NCBI GenBank assembly: GCA_964449175.1
Contig: CAYUYH010000052.1
Location: 1 to 13,070 of the forward strand
Source: CAYUYH01 sp964449175
Lineage (GTDB): Bacteria; Planctomycetota; Phycisphaerae; SM23-33
Length of the DNA stretch: 13,070 nucleotides
Direction: 5' to 3'
Of the stretch, positions 7,464-13,070 are shown one piece after another. Position numbers and translations under genes: made by a program. The first letter of the stretch is position 1. Each line of letters starts with the position of its first letter. Under the pieces are notes generated by a model. The model did not search any database. It was not told where the DNA came from and worked only from the letters and a program-made list of their open reading frames with translations.

Positions 7464-7537
7464 TCGGGGAACACGCTCGCTCGCAGCCGGCTCGGCGGCA
7501 AGGCCGCACGACGGCCCGGCGGCGCCCGACCGGGCGC
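7464..7537. terminator. Convergent gap with two GC hairpins
   Basis: Between the regulator stop and the kinase stop are two perfect hairpins: GCGGC-AAG-GCCGC at 7495-7507 and GCGCCC-GACC-GGGCGC at 7522-7537. The second overlaps the TAG stop codon of the kinase. Neither is followed by a T-run on either strand, so they are not classical intrinsic terminators. They may protect 3' ends or act in both directions between convergent genes. Confidence 0.3.
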
Positions 7538-9018
7538 TACAGCAGCACCCTCCGCACGGCCTGTTGCCAGCCGGCGTGCAGGAAGGCGGCGGCGGCGGCA
7601 TCCATCCGCGGGCGATACTCCTTGGCCTGGAACTTCAGTGCGGCCAGCTCGTCCAGGCCGCCATAGACCCCCGCGCCGATCGCCCCCGCCAGCGCCGCGC
7701 CCAGCGGCGACAGCTCAGCGACGGTCGAGGCAGCCACCGGCAGCCGCAGCACGTCGGCGGTGAACTGCATCAGAAAGCTGTTGGCCACCATGCCGCCGTC
7801 GCCGTGGATGACCGTCAGCGGGGCGGGCGAGTCGTCGGCCATCGCGTCGAGCGCGTCCTTGATCTGATAGGCGATGGACTCCAGCGTCGCCCTGGCCACG
7901 TGCGCCCGCGTGCTGTGCTGCGTCAGGCCGACGATGGCCGCCCTGGCGTCGGCCTTCCAGTACGGCGCGCCCAGGCCGACGAACGCCGGCACGATGTACA
8001 CGCCGCCATTGTCGGCGAGGCCGCGGGCGAGGGTCTCGGTCTCGGCCGGGGCGGAGATGATCCCGAGCTGGTCCTTGATCCAGGCGACCGTCGCGCCGCT
8101 GCAATTGATGATGCCCTCGAAGGTGTACGTGCACTCGCCGCCGATCACCCAGCCGATCGTGGTGACGATCCCGCCGCCGCAGAACTTCATCTCGTTGCCG
8201 ATGTTCAGCAGGATCGACGAGCCCGTGCCGAACGTGACCTTCACGTCGCCGGGCGTGAAGCACCTATGGGCAAACAGCGACGCCTGGCTGTCGCCCATGA
8301 CGCCGCAGATCGGCAGCTCGCGCCCGATCGCGCCGTCGGCGTCGGTGGCGCCGAACTCGGCGCTGCTGTCGCGAACCTCCGGCAGGGCTGCGACCGGCAC
8401 GCCGAACAGGTCGCAAAGATCGTCGTCCCATTTCAGCTTGGTGATGTCGTACAGCAGCGTTCGGCTGGCGTTGGTCTGGTCCGTGGCGAAGACCTTCCCC
8501 CCCGTCAGCCGGTGGATCAGGTACGTGTCGATCGTGCCGATCAACGCCCGGCCGGACTCGACGGCCTGGCGGACCTCGGCGTCCTCGTCCAGCAGCCACT
8601 TGATCTTCGAGGCCGGGAAATAGCTGTCGATCTTCAGCCCGGTCACCTGGCGGATGGTCTCATCGTGGCCGGCGTCGCGTAGCTTGGCGCAGATTTCGTC
8701 GCCGCGGCGGCACTGCCAGACGACCGCGTTGTGCAGGGGCCTGCCGGTCTTGCGGTCGAAGACCACGAACGTCTCGCGCTGGTTGGTGATGCTGAGGGCG
8801 AGCACGTCGCCGGCGAGCTTGGCATTGCGACCCATCACTTCGCGGATGACGGCCAGCGTGTTGGCGAAAAGCTCCTCGGCGTCGTGCTCCACCCAGCCCG
8901 GGCGGGGGTAGTGCTGCTGGTGGTTGACGGAGGCCTTGTCGGCCACGCCGCCGGCGACGTCGAACAGGATGGCCTTGGTGGCGGAAGTGCTCTGGTCGAC
9001 GGCGAGGATGTATTTCAC
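7537..9018 (-). CDS. FGGY-family sugar kinase, glycerol-kinase-like, candidate D-apulose or dihydroxyacetone kinase
   Basis: The 493-residue protein aligns along its length with glycerol kinases: VDQSTSATKAILFD (residues 7-20), ITNQRETFVVFD (77-88), VVWQCRR (99-105), GTIDTYLIHRLTGG (161-174), TNASRT (182-187), GDSQASLF (242-249), FGTGSS (263-268), GLGAPYW (348-354) and HGDGGMVANSFLMQ (405-418). It phosphorylates a small polyol or ketose with ATP in the cytoplasm. Several glycerol contacts of E. coli GlpK are kept (Arg81, Glu82, Trp101, Tyr133, Asp243), but Gln246 and Phe270 align with Ser244 and Ser268, so the substrate may not be glycerol. The start is GTG at 9018, overlapping the transketolase stop as GTGA, with AGGAAGG 4 nt upstream. 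No glycerol facilitator or glycerol-3-phosphate dehydrogenase is adjacent. Next to a split transketolase, a D-apulose or dihydroxyacetone kinase role fits better; this is inference. Confidence 0.92.
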   Translation of the reverse strand: MKYILAVDQSTSATKAILFDVAGGVADKASVNHQQHYPRPGWVEHDAEELFANTLAVIREVMGRNAKLAGDVLALSITNQRETFVVFDRKTGRPLHNAVVWQCRRGDEICAKLRDAGHDETIRQVTGLKIDSYFPASKIKWLLDEDAEVRQAVESGRALIGTIDTYLIHRLTGGKVFATDQTNASRTLLYDITKLKWDDDLCDLFGVPVAALPEVRDSSAEFGATDADGAIGRELPICGVMGDSQASLFAHRCFTPGDVKVTFGTGSSILLNIGNEMKFCGGGIVTTIGWVIGGECTYTFEGIINCSGATVAWIKDQLGIISAPAETETLARGLADNGGVYIVPAFVGLGAPYWKADARAAIVGLTQHSTRAHVARATLESIAYQIKDALDAMADDSPAPLTVIHGDGGMVANSFLMQFTADVLRLPVAASTVAELSPLGAALAGAIGAGVYGGLDELAALKFQAKEYRPRMDAAAAAFLHAGWQQAVRRVLL

Positions 9019-9980
9019 TTGGCCTTCCTCCCGGCGAGCAGGCGCTTGGCCCGGTCGGCCAGGCCCTGGGCGCTTATGCCGTAGTGCGTGAATATGTCGC
9101 CCTGGCTGCCCGTGACCATGTATTCGTCGGGGAAGCCGACGATCTCGAACGCGACGTCGCAGCCGCGGGCCATGAGAACCGCCGCGCACGCCTCGCCCAG
9201 CCCGCCGCAGACGCTGTGTTCCTCGACGGTGACGATCGCCCTGCTGCCGGCAGCGGCGGCAAGGATCGCCTGCTCGTCCAGCGGCTTGACCGTGTGCATG
9301 CTGATCACGCCGGCGGAGATATCTTCTTCGGCCAGGGCGTCCGCGGCTGCCGCCGCGTGACAAACGGTCTCGCCGGTCGCGACGAAGCTCACGTCGCCGC
9401 CTTCCCGCAGCACGATGGCCCGGCCGAACTCGAACGGCGTGGCGTCGGCGTGCAGATGCGGCATGGGTCGCTTGCCGAACCTCAGGAAGACGGGATGGTC
9501 GGCCTCGGCCGCGGCCCGGACGGCGCATCGCGTCTCGTGGTTGTCGGCCGGGGCGACCACGGTGACGTTGTGGATCGCACGCAGTGCGGCCAGGTCATGG
9601 ATGGAGTGGTGCGTCGCGCCGAGCGCCCCGTAGCTCACCCCCGCGCTGATGCCCACCAGCGTAACCGGATTGTCGCTGTAGCAGACGTCGTTCTTAATCT
9701 GCTCGAGCGCGCGCGCCGTCAGGAAGCACGCCGGCGAGACGGCGAAGACCTTCTTGCCGCACGAGGCCAGCCCCGCGGCGATGCCGACGAGGTTCTGCTC
9801 GGCGATGCCGACCTCAACGAGCTGGTCGGGAAGCTCCTTGCCGAAGGGCGCGAGCTTCCCCGAGCCGCGCGAGTCGCTGCACACGGCCAGGACGTCCCGG
9901 TCCGCGCGGGCCAGCTCGGTCAGCGTAGCCGCCCAGACCTCCAGGTTCGCCTTGCCCATGTTTGTGTCGGTCTTGCTCAT
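9015..9980 (-). CDS. Transketolase, C-terminal subunit (split transketolase, AptB-type candidate)
   Basis: The 321-residue protein contains the pyrimidine-binding and C-terminal domains of transketolase. VEVGIAEQNLVGIAAG (residues 55-70) carries Glu61, the residue that activates the thiamine diphosphate aminopyrimidine. THHSIHDLA (123-131) supplies active-site histidines, FLRFGK (165-170) is the usual substrate/phosphate-side motif, and the C-terminal domain starts near residue 190. It needs the N-terminal subunit encoded just upstream to form an active enzyme. The ATG at 9980 is 18 bp after that gene with only a weak CAGG upstream, so coupling to the upstream gene is likely; a second ATG at codon 8 is possible. 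It overlaps the kinase start by 4 bp. Split transketolases serve general pentose metabolism, the sulfoquinovose transketolase route, or apulose 4-phosphate cleavage (AptAB); context favours the last. Confidence 0.93.
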   Translation of the reverse strand: MSKTDTNMGKANLEVWAATLTELARADRDVLAVCSDSRGSGKLAPFGKELPDQLVEVGIAEQNLVGIAAGLASCGKKVFAVSPACFLTARALEQIKNDVCYSDNPVTLVGISAGVSYGALGATHHSIHDLAALRAIHNVTVVAPADNHETRCAVRAAAEADHPVFLRFGKRPMPHLHADATPFEFGRAIVLREGGDVSFVATGETVCHAAAAADALAEEDISAGVISMHTVKPLDEQAILAAAAGSRAIVTVEEHSVCGGLGEACAAVLMARGCDVAFEIVGFPDEYMVTGSQGDIFTHYGISAQGLADRAKRLLAGRKAK

Positions 9981-9998
9981 TCGCGCCGCGGCGGCCTG

Positions 9999-10841
9999 CT
10001 AGCCGCACTCCAGGTCCAGTCGTTTCCGCGTGGCCGCCAGCTCCTCGAGGGCCTGGCTGTACTCCTCATCGCTGGGCGTGCCGTGGTGCCACTTGGGGTC
10101 GCCCTCCATGAAACTGACGCCCTTGCCCTTGACCGTGTGGGCGATGAGCATGCTGGGCTTGCCGGCCTCGAAGGGCAGCTTCTTGAGCGCCTTCATCAAC
10201 TCGCCGACGTCGTGGCCATCGGTCTCCCGCACGGCCAGGCCGAAGGCGCGGAACTTGGCCGCCAGCGGCTCGAGCGCGCAGACCTGCTCGGTCGGCCCGG
10301 TGATCTGGAGGCGGTTGCGGTCGACGATGGCGGTGAGGTTGTCCAGCTTGTAGTGGGCGGCGGCCTGCATGGCCTCCCAGTTGGAGCCCTCCGCCAGCTC
10401 GCCGTCGCCCAGCACGCAGAACACGCGGTAGTCGCGTTTGTCCATCTTGCCGGCCAGCGCCATGCCCACGGCGACCGCCAGTCCGTGGCCGAGGGCGCCG
10501 GTGTTCTGCTCGATGCCGGGGATCTTCCGCGTCGGATGGCCTATGAACCGCGAGCGGTAGCAGCCCAGCGTGTCCAGCTCGTCGGCCGGGAAGAAGCCGC
10601 AGTCCGCCAGCACCACGTACAGCGCCTCGACGGAGTGGCCCTTGCTCTGGACGTAGCGGTCGCGATCCGGGCTGGTGATGTTCGCCGGCGAGACATTCAT
10701 CACGCGGTTGTAGAGCACGTTGACGATGTCGACGCACGACAGGTCGCCGGAGGTGTGGCCGGCGCTGGCCCGCTTGATGATCTCCAGCAGCTTGCGGCGG
10801 TACTCCACCGACTTGGTTTTGAGTTCCTGCTCCGTGGCCAT
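9999..10841 (-). CDS. Transketolase, N-terminal subunit (split transketolase, AptA-type candidate)
   Basis: The 280-residue protein is the thiamine diphosphate pyrophosphate-binding half of transketolase. It shows AGHTSGDLS (residues 27-35), QSKGHS (65-70), GHPTRKIPGIEQNTGALGHG (101-120) and the cofactor/Mg motif GDGELAEGSNWEA (145-157) with Asn176 closing the GDG-to-N motif, followed by TVKGKGVSFME (236-246). With the next gene it forms a cytoplasmic two-subunit enzyme that moves a two-carbon ketol unit between sugar phosphates. The ATG at 10841 lies 5 bp after the isomerase stop. I see no strong ribosome binding site, so translation probably depends on the upstream gene. The frame stays open far upstream, but there it only overlaps the isomerase in another phase. 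The family is secure; the substrate (apulose 4-phosphate or ordinary pentose phosphates) is open. Confidence 0.93.
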   Translation of the reverse strand: MATEQELKTKSVEYRRKLLEIIKRASAGHTSGDLSCVDIVNVLYNRVMNVSPANITSPDRDRYVQSKGHSVEALYVVLADCGFFPADELDTLGCYRSRFIGHPTRKIPGIEQNTGALGHGLAVAVGMALAGKMDKRDYRVFCVLGDGELAEGSNWEAMQAAAHYKLDNLTAIVDRNRLQITGPTEQVCALEPLAAKFRAFGLAVRETDGHDVGELMKALKKLPFEAGKPSMLIAHTVKGKGVSFMEGDPKWHHGTPSDEEYSQALEELAATRKRLDLECG

Positions 10842-10846
10842 GGCTG

Positions 10847-12253
10847 TCAACTGTGGCGGTAGATGTCCCAGCCCATGTACTTCTCGAACGCCTCGGCGAG
10901 GACGTCCGCGCAGTGGCTTTGGCTGATGGCTGTGTGGTGCTCGAAGCCGTTGTCGCAGATGAAGGCCATCAGCTCCTGGAGGTTGGGCACCTTGGCGACG
11001 GCCCGCGAGCCGAAGGTGTCCAGCTTGTCGTCCGTGAGCACCCCCTCGGCCAGGTAGCCTCGGACGGCCCCGGCGGTGTCGTCGGTGGTCAGGCGGGCAA
11101 TGGTGAGCGGCCCGGCGGGCGCCCTGCCGGCGAGCGCCCCGTAGGTGTTCTCCGTGCCGACGGACGTACCGAGGATCGGCGCCGTGCTGATCTCGCCGCC
11201 CGGCAGGTAGCACGCCGGCCAGTTGCCGCAGTGAAACAGCACGCACTTGTCGTCGGCGTCGCCGTAGTTGTTGTTCCAGTCCACCAGCGCGCTGGGCGCC
11301 TCGGACGCCAACTGCAACGCATACATGCTCAGCACGCCGGTGACGTCCACCTCGCAGGCGCTGGGCAGAAGCTTCTGGCTCATCATGCTCATCAGCGTGC
11401 AGACATTGATGCCGTAGTTGGCCTGGATGCTCGTCCAGCATTGCATGGCCGTCGCGTCCAGCTCGTTGAGCTCGATCCACCTGTCGATGACCGCGCCGAG
11501 CCTGGCCATCTTCGCCAGGCGGTCGGCGGGCGTCTTGCCGACGGAGATGTAGGCGCTGATCTCGTCGAGCTTGGCCTTGGCGGCCTTGTCGCCGTCGCCC
11601 AGGCGGTCGGCCTGGCCTAGCAGCTCCGACCAGTCCACCGTCGTGACGGATATGCCGTGGGCCTGGAGGATCTTCTCGCTGAAGCGGACCGTGTTGAACG
11701 CGCCGGGCCGGGCGCCGATCGCCCCGAGCCGGACCTTGCGAAGCCCCTTGACCACGCGGCAGACGCTCACGAAGCCGGCCAGGTCGCGCTTGAAGCTCTC
11801 GTCGTCCGGGCGGACGACGTGCCGGCTGGTCAGCGTGAACGGCACGAACGCCTGCGAGAGGTTGTTGCACACGGAGATCTTGCCGCAGAACCCGTCCCGC
11901 CGCTGGGCGACGTCGAGCTTGTCCAGGTCATCGGGATAGGCCTGGATGAGCACGGGCACGGACAGGTCCGACAGCTTCAGCACGTCGGCGATGCCCTTCT
12001 CATCGCCGAAGTTCGGCAGGCAGACCCACACGCCGTCGATGCGGTCGCGATTCGCGCGGAACAGGTCGGCGCACTTCTTGGCGTCGCTGTACGTCTCCAC
12101 ACCGCCGAGCTTCGTGTCTTTCTCACCGAGCATCACCGCGTCGATTCCGGCGGCCTTCAGCAGCTTCGCGGCGTCGGTCCGCGCCTCGGTGACCAGCTTG
12201 TCCGGGAAGAAGTCCCTGTTGCCGAAGATGACTGCGAGTGTGATCTTGGACAT
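10847..12253 (-). CDS. L-fucose/L-arabinose isomerase-like protein, candidate D-apiose-type aldose isomerase
   Basis: The 468-residue protein belongs to the fucose/arabinose isomerase superfamily and is shorter than classical FucI (about 590). Likely Mn-binding and proton-transfer residues are E264 in ELNELDATAMQCW (261-273), E301/D303 in CEVDVTG (300-306) and the histidines of FEHHTAISQSH (437-447). The N-terminal domain has GVWVCLPNFGDE (74-85), typical of the family. The expected reaction is aldose-ketose isomerization in the cytoplasm. AGGAG stands 9 nt before the ATG. It is the first gene of the four-gene operon with the split transketolase and the FGGY kinase, which supports a route of isomerization, phosphorylation and C2 transfer. 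Some proteins of this superfamily lack isomerase activity, and I cannot recall whether known D-apiose isomerases belong to this fold, so the substrate is unproven. Confidence 0.86.
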   Translation of the reverse strand: MSKITLAVIFGNRDFFPDKLVTEARTDAAKLLKAAGIDAVMLGEKDTKLGGVETYSDAKKCADLFRANRDRIDGVWVCLPNFGDEKGIADVLKLSDLSVPVLIQAYPDDLDKLDVAQRRDGFCGKISVCNNLSQAFVPFTLTSRHVVRPDDESFKRDLAGFVSVCRVVKGLRKVRLGAIGARPGAFNTVRFSEKILQAHGISVTTVDWSELLGQADRLGDGDKAAKAKLDEISAYISVGKTPADRLAKMARLGAVIDRWIELNELDATAMQCWTSIQANYGINVCTLMSMMSQKLLPSACEVDVTGVLSMYALQLASEAPSALVDWNNNYGDADDKCVLFHCGNWPACYLPGGEISTAPILGTSVGTENTYGALAGRAPAGPLTIARLTTDDTAGAVRGYLAEGVLTDDKLDTFGSRAVAKVPNLQELMAFICDNGFEHHTAISQSHCADVLAEAFEKYMGWDIYRHS

Positions 12254-12284
12254 CTCTGCTTTCTCCTAGGAAGCTAGACAGCCT

Positions 12285-12382
12285 AACCACAAAGGACACA
12301 AAGGACGCCAAGGACAGAAGGACGCTCAATCATGGGCAGTCTCTTACAGCGCTTCTTTGCGAGCTTTGTGTCCTTTGTGGTT
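12285..12382. repeat. Inverted repeat with near-tandem 9-nt units
   Basis: AACCACAAAGGACACAAAG at 12285-12303 recurs as its exact reverse complement at 12364-12382, with 60 nt between. Inside the left side, about four AAGGAC-centred units of 8-10 nt repeat imperfectly (12291-12325). This looks like a dispersed intergenic element of the kind seen in several environmental bacterial groups, or a small non-autonomous mobile element. It carries no gene. Confidence 0.7.
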
Positions 12383-12393
12383 CATTCCTTCGA

Positions 12394-12422
12394 GTTTTAG
12401 GTCCGGCGGCTGCGGATTTCAA
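12394..12422 (-). promoter_or_regulatory. Candidate sigma70-like promoter for the isomerase operon
   Basis: On the minus strand TTGAAA (12422-12417, 5 of 6 to consensus) and TAAAAC (12399-12394, 4 of 6) are spaced by 17 nt. Transcription would start near 12387, just before the inverted repeat, giving a leader of about 134 nt. It begins within 20 bp of the upstream glycosidase stop. Confidence 0.35.
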
Positions 12423-12439
12423 GGTCGCCGCGCGAGCAG

Positions 12440-13070
12440 CTACTTCACTTTTCGCATTCGCACGGCGATGAACGGCTTGCCGGGCAGTTTGAGCGTGAAC
12501 TTGCCCCTGTACGTGCCCGGCAGGGGCTTGATGGTCATCTTCCAGGTGTCGATGATCTCGACGGTGAATCGCGCCCGCGGCGGCAGGTCCATCGGCATGA
12601 CGGCCGGCTGCTTGATGCCGTAGTAGAACAGGTAGTACTCGCCCGGCTTGGCCAGGGCGTCATTGCCGCGGGCCAGGCTGATCGGCTCCAGGGCGGTCGG
12701 CGGGGCATCCTCGAGAATCTTGCGGAGGAAGGCGATCCGCTTGGGGCTCTCGCCGTGCAGCTTGCCGCCCTTCGACCACCACAGCACGTCCTTGGGGTGC
12801 ACGAACGTCTCGCCGTGCCCGACGTAGCCGCCGCCGATCACGCCCGTCCAGAACCGGTGCACCAGCTCCCAGCCTGGGATGTTGCCCCACCGGCGGAAGA
12901 TGTTGCCCTCGTAGCAGCACTCGTCCACGACGACCGGCTTGCCGTACTGCCGGCGCCATTCCGGCACGCGGGCGAGGTCGTTGTGCTGGATGGAGGAGTG
13001 CGTCACCCACGGCTTGGTGTGGTCGTAGAACAGCCGACCGTTGTGCACGCCGCGCAGGTGGTGGTACGGG
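12440..13070 (-). CDS. Glycosidase C-terminus, apiosidase-like (DUF4038/DUF5060) fold with DUF5605 tail; 5' end outside window
   Basis: About 210 residues are present and the frame is open to the window edge, where it reads PYHHLRGVHNGRLFYDH; the gene starts beyond 13070. GKPVVVDECCYEGNIF looks like the beta-strand carrying the catalytic nucleophile (Glu in VVVDE) of a TIM-barrel glycosidase. It is followed by WTGVIGGGYVGHGE and WWSKGGKLHGESP. The last 70 residues (YYLFYYGIKQPAV, then FTVEIIDTWKMTI and LPGKPFIAVRMRKV) match the DUF5605-type beta-sandwich tail found on DUF5060/DUF4038 glycosidases, whose barrel is called apiosidase-like after GH140. The missing N-terminus should contain the acid/base residue and any signal peptide. 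It is read in the same direction as the isomerase operon, 186 bp upstream, so it may be co-regulated. Substrate is not determined. Confidence 0.78.
   Translation of the reverse strand, partial: PYHHLRGVHNGRLFYDHTKPWVTHSSIQHNDLARVPEWRRQYGKPVVVDECCYEGNIFRRWGNIPGWELVHRFWTGVIGGGYVGHGETFVHPKDVLWWSKGGKLHGESPKRIAFLRKILEDAPPTALEPISLARGNDALAKPGEYYLFYYGIKQPAVMPMDLPPRARFTVEIIDTWKMTIKPLPGTYRGKFTLKLPGKPFIAVRMRKVK

Larger units (their letters stand above)
12254..12439. promoter_or_regulatory. 186-bp leader/promoter region of the isomerase operon
   Basis: This gap between the glycosidase stop and the isomerase start contains, on the minus strand, a candidate promoter (12394-12422), then a 19-bp perfect inverted repeat (12285-12303 and 12364-12382), and finally the AGGAG ribosome binding site. 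No protein pattern is visible; the open frame crossing it encodes only low-complexity Ser/Phe/Val. Confidence 0.5.

Noticed and set aside
7537..9018. Ordinary glycerol-utilization kinase (glpK)
   Set aside because: No facilitator or glycerol-3-phosphate dehydrogenase is adjacent, the gene is fused into a transketolase/isomerase operon, and two pocket residues differ.
9019..9528. N-terminal extension of the FGGY kinase by 170 codons (possible fusion)
   Set aside because: The extra frame overlaps the transketolase subunit in another phase and is Arg-rich; the GTG at 9018 with AGGAAGG upstream gives a normal family N-terminus.
9015..10841. Sulfoquinovose transketolase (SqwGH-type) pathway
   Set aside because: That pathway also uses a split transketolase, but no sulfoquinovosidase, sulfo-sugar isomerase or sulfoacetaldehyde enzyme is recognizable, and it does not need an FGGY kinase. 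It remains an alternative only if flanking genes support it.
9084..10862. A 592-codon plus-strand open frame opposite the transketolase genes
   Set aside because: It spans antisense across two separate real genes and has no family pattern; an artefact of GC-rich codon use.
10842..11870. N-terminal extension of the transketolase subunit by 343 codons
   Set aside because: It overlaps the isomerase gene out of frame and shows no domain; the ATG at 10841 gives the usual transketolase N-terminus.
12291..12325. Possible CRISPR or tandem-repeat array from the AAGGAC units
   Set aside because: Units are only 8-10 nt, contiguous and imperfect, without spacers or cas genes.

Overview
The window is GC-rich (strong G/C at third codon positions), gene-dense and almost entirely minus-strand. 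It holds ten protein genes, nine on the minus strand and one small regulator on the plus strand. I see no rRNA, tRNA, CRISPR array, transposase or phage gene. The gene style (an apiosidase-like/DUF5605 glycosidase, a large GH106-like glycosidase, a fucose-isomerase-like protein, a tiny LuxR-type regulator, and AACCACAAAGGACACAAAG-type intergenic repeats) suggests a polysaccharide-degrading bacterium of the PVC group, perhaps a planctomycete. That placement is an inference from gene content, not from a marker gene.

Layout in order of minus-strand transcription, right to left: (a) 12440-13070, the C-terminal part of a glycosidase with a DUF5605-type tail, cut by the window edge. (b) A four-gene operon at 12253-7537: fucose/arabinose-isomerase-like protein, the two halves of a split transketolase, and a glycerol-kinase-like FGGY sugar kinase, with gaps of 5 bp, 18 bp and a 4-bp GTGA overlap. 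A candidate sigma70-like promoter lies at 12394-12422, and a 19-bp perfect inverted repeat falls in the predicted 5' leader. (c) A 73-bp convergent gap with two GC hairpins, then a 93-residue LuxR/GerE regulator on the plus strand at 7182-7463. (d) A 551-bp non-coding divergent region (6631-7181) with a candidate promoter for the left operon. (e) A four-gene operon at 6630-20: a 1034-residue GH106-like glycosidase without a signal peptide, a RuBisCO-like protein, a DUF1537 four-carbon acid sugar kinase that starts immediately after the RuBisCO-like stop codon, and, past a 134-bp spacer with a 20-bp-arm hairpin, an Asp/Glu-racemase-family protein lacking the second catalytic cysteine.

The most economical reading is a branched-sugar locus, with D-apiose as the leading candidate. 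In the known non-oxidative D-apiose route an isomerase makes D-apulose, an FGGY kinase makes apulose 4-phosphate, and a two-subunit transketolase yields xylulose 5-phosphate plus dihydroxyacetone. In the known oxidative route 3-oxo-isoapionate is phosphorylated by a DUF1537 kinase (OiaK) and processed by a RuBisCO-like protein (OiaX decarboxylase or OiaT transcarboxylase/hydrolase). The window carries a homolog-type candidate for every one of these steps, together with two glycosidases of kinds that act on apiose- and rhamnose-containing pectin (GH140/apiosidase-like and GH106-like). Having both routes side by side, with a cytosolic glycosidase and a one-cysteine racemase-family member in the RuBisCO-like operon, would be an unusual composite system. 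The substrate assignment is inferred from gene combination and not proven by the sequence.
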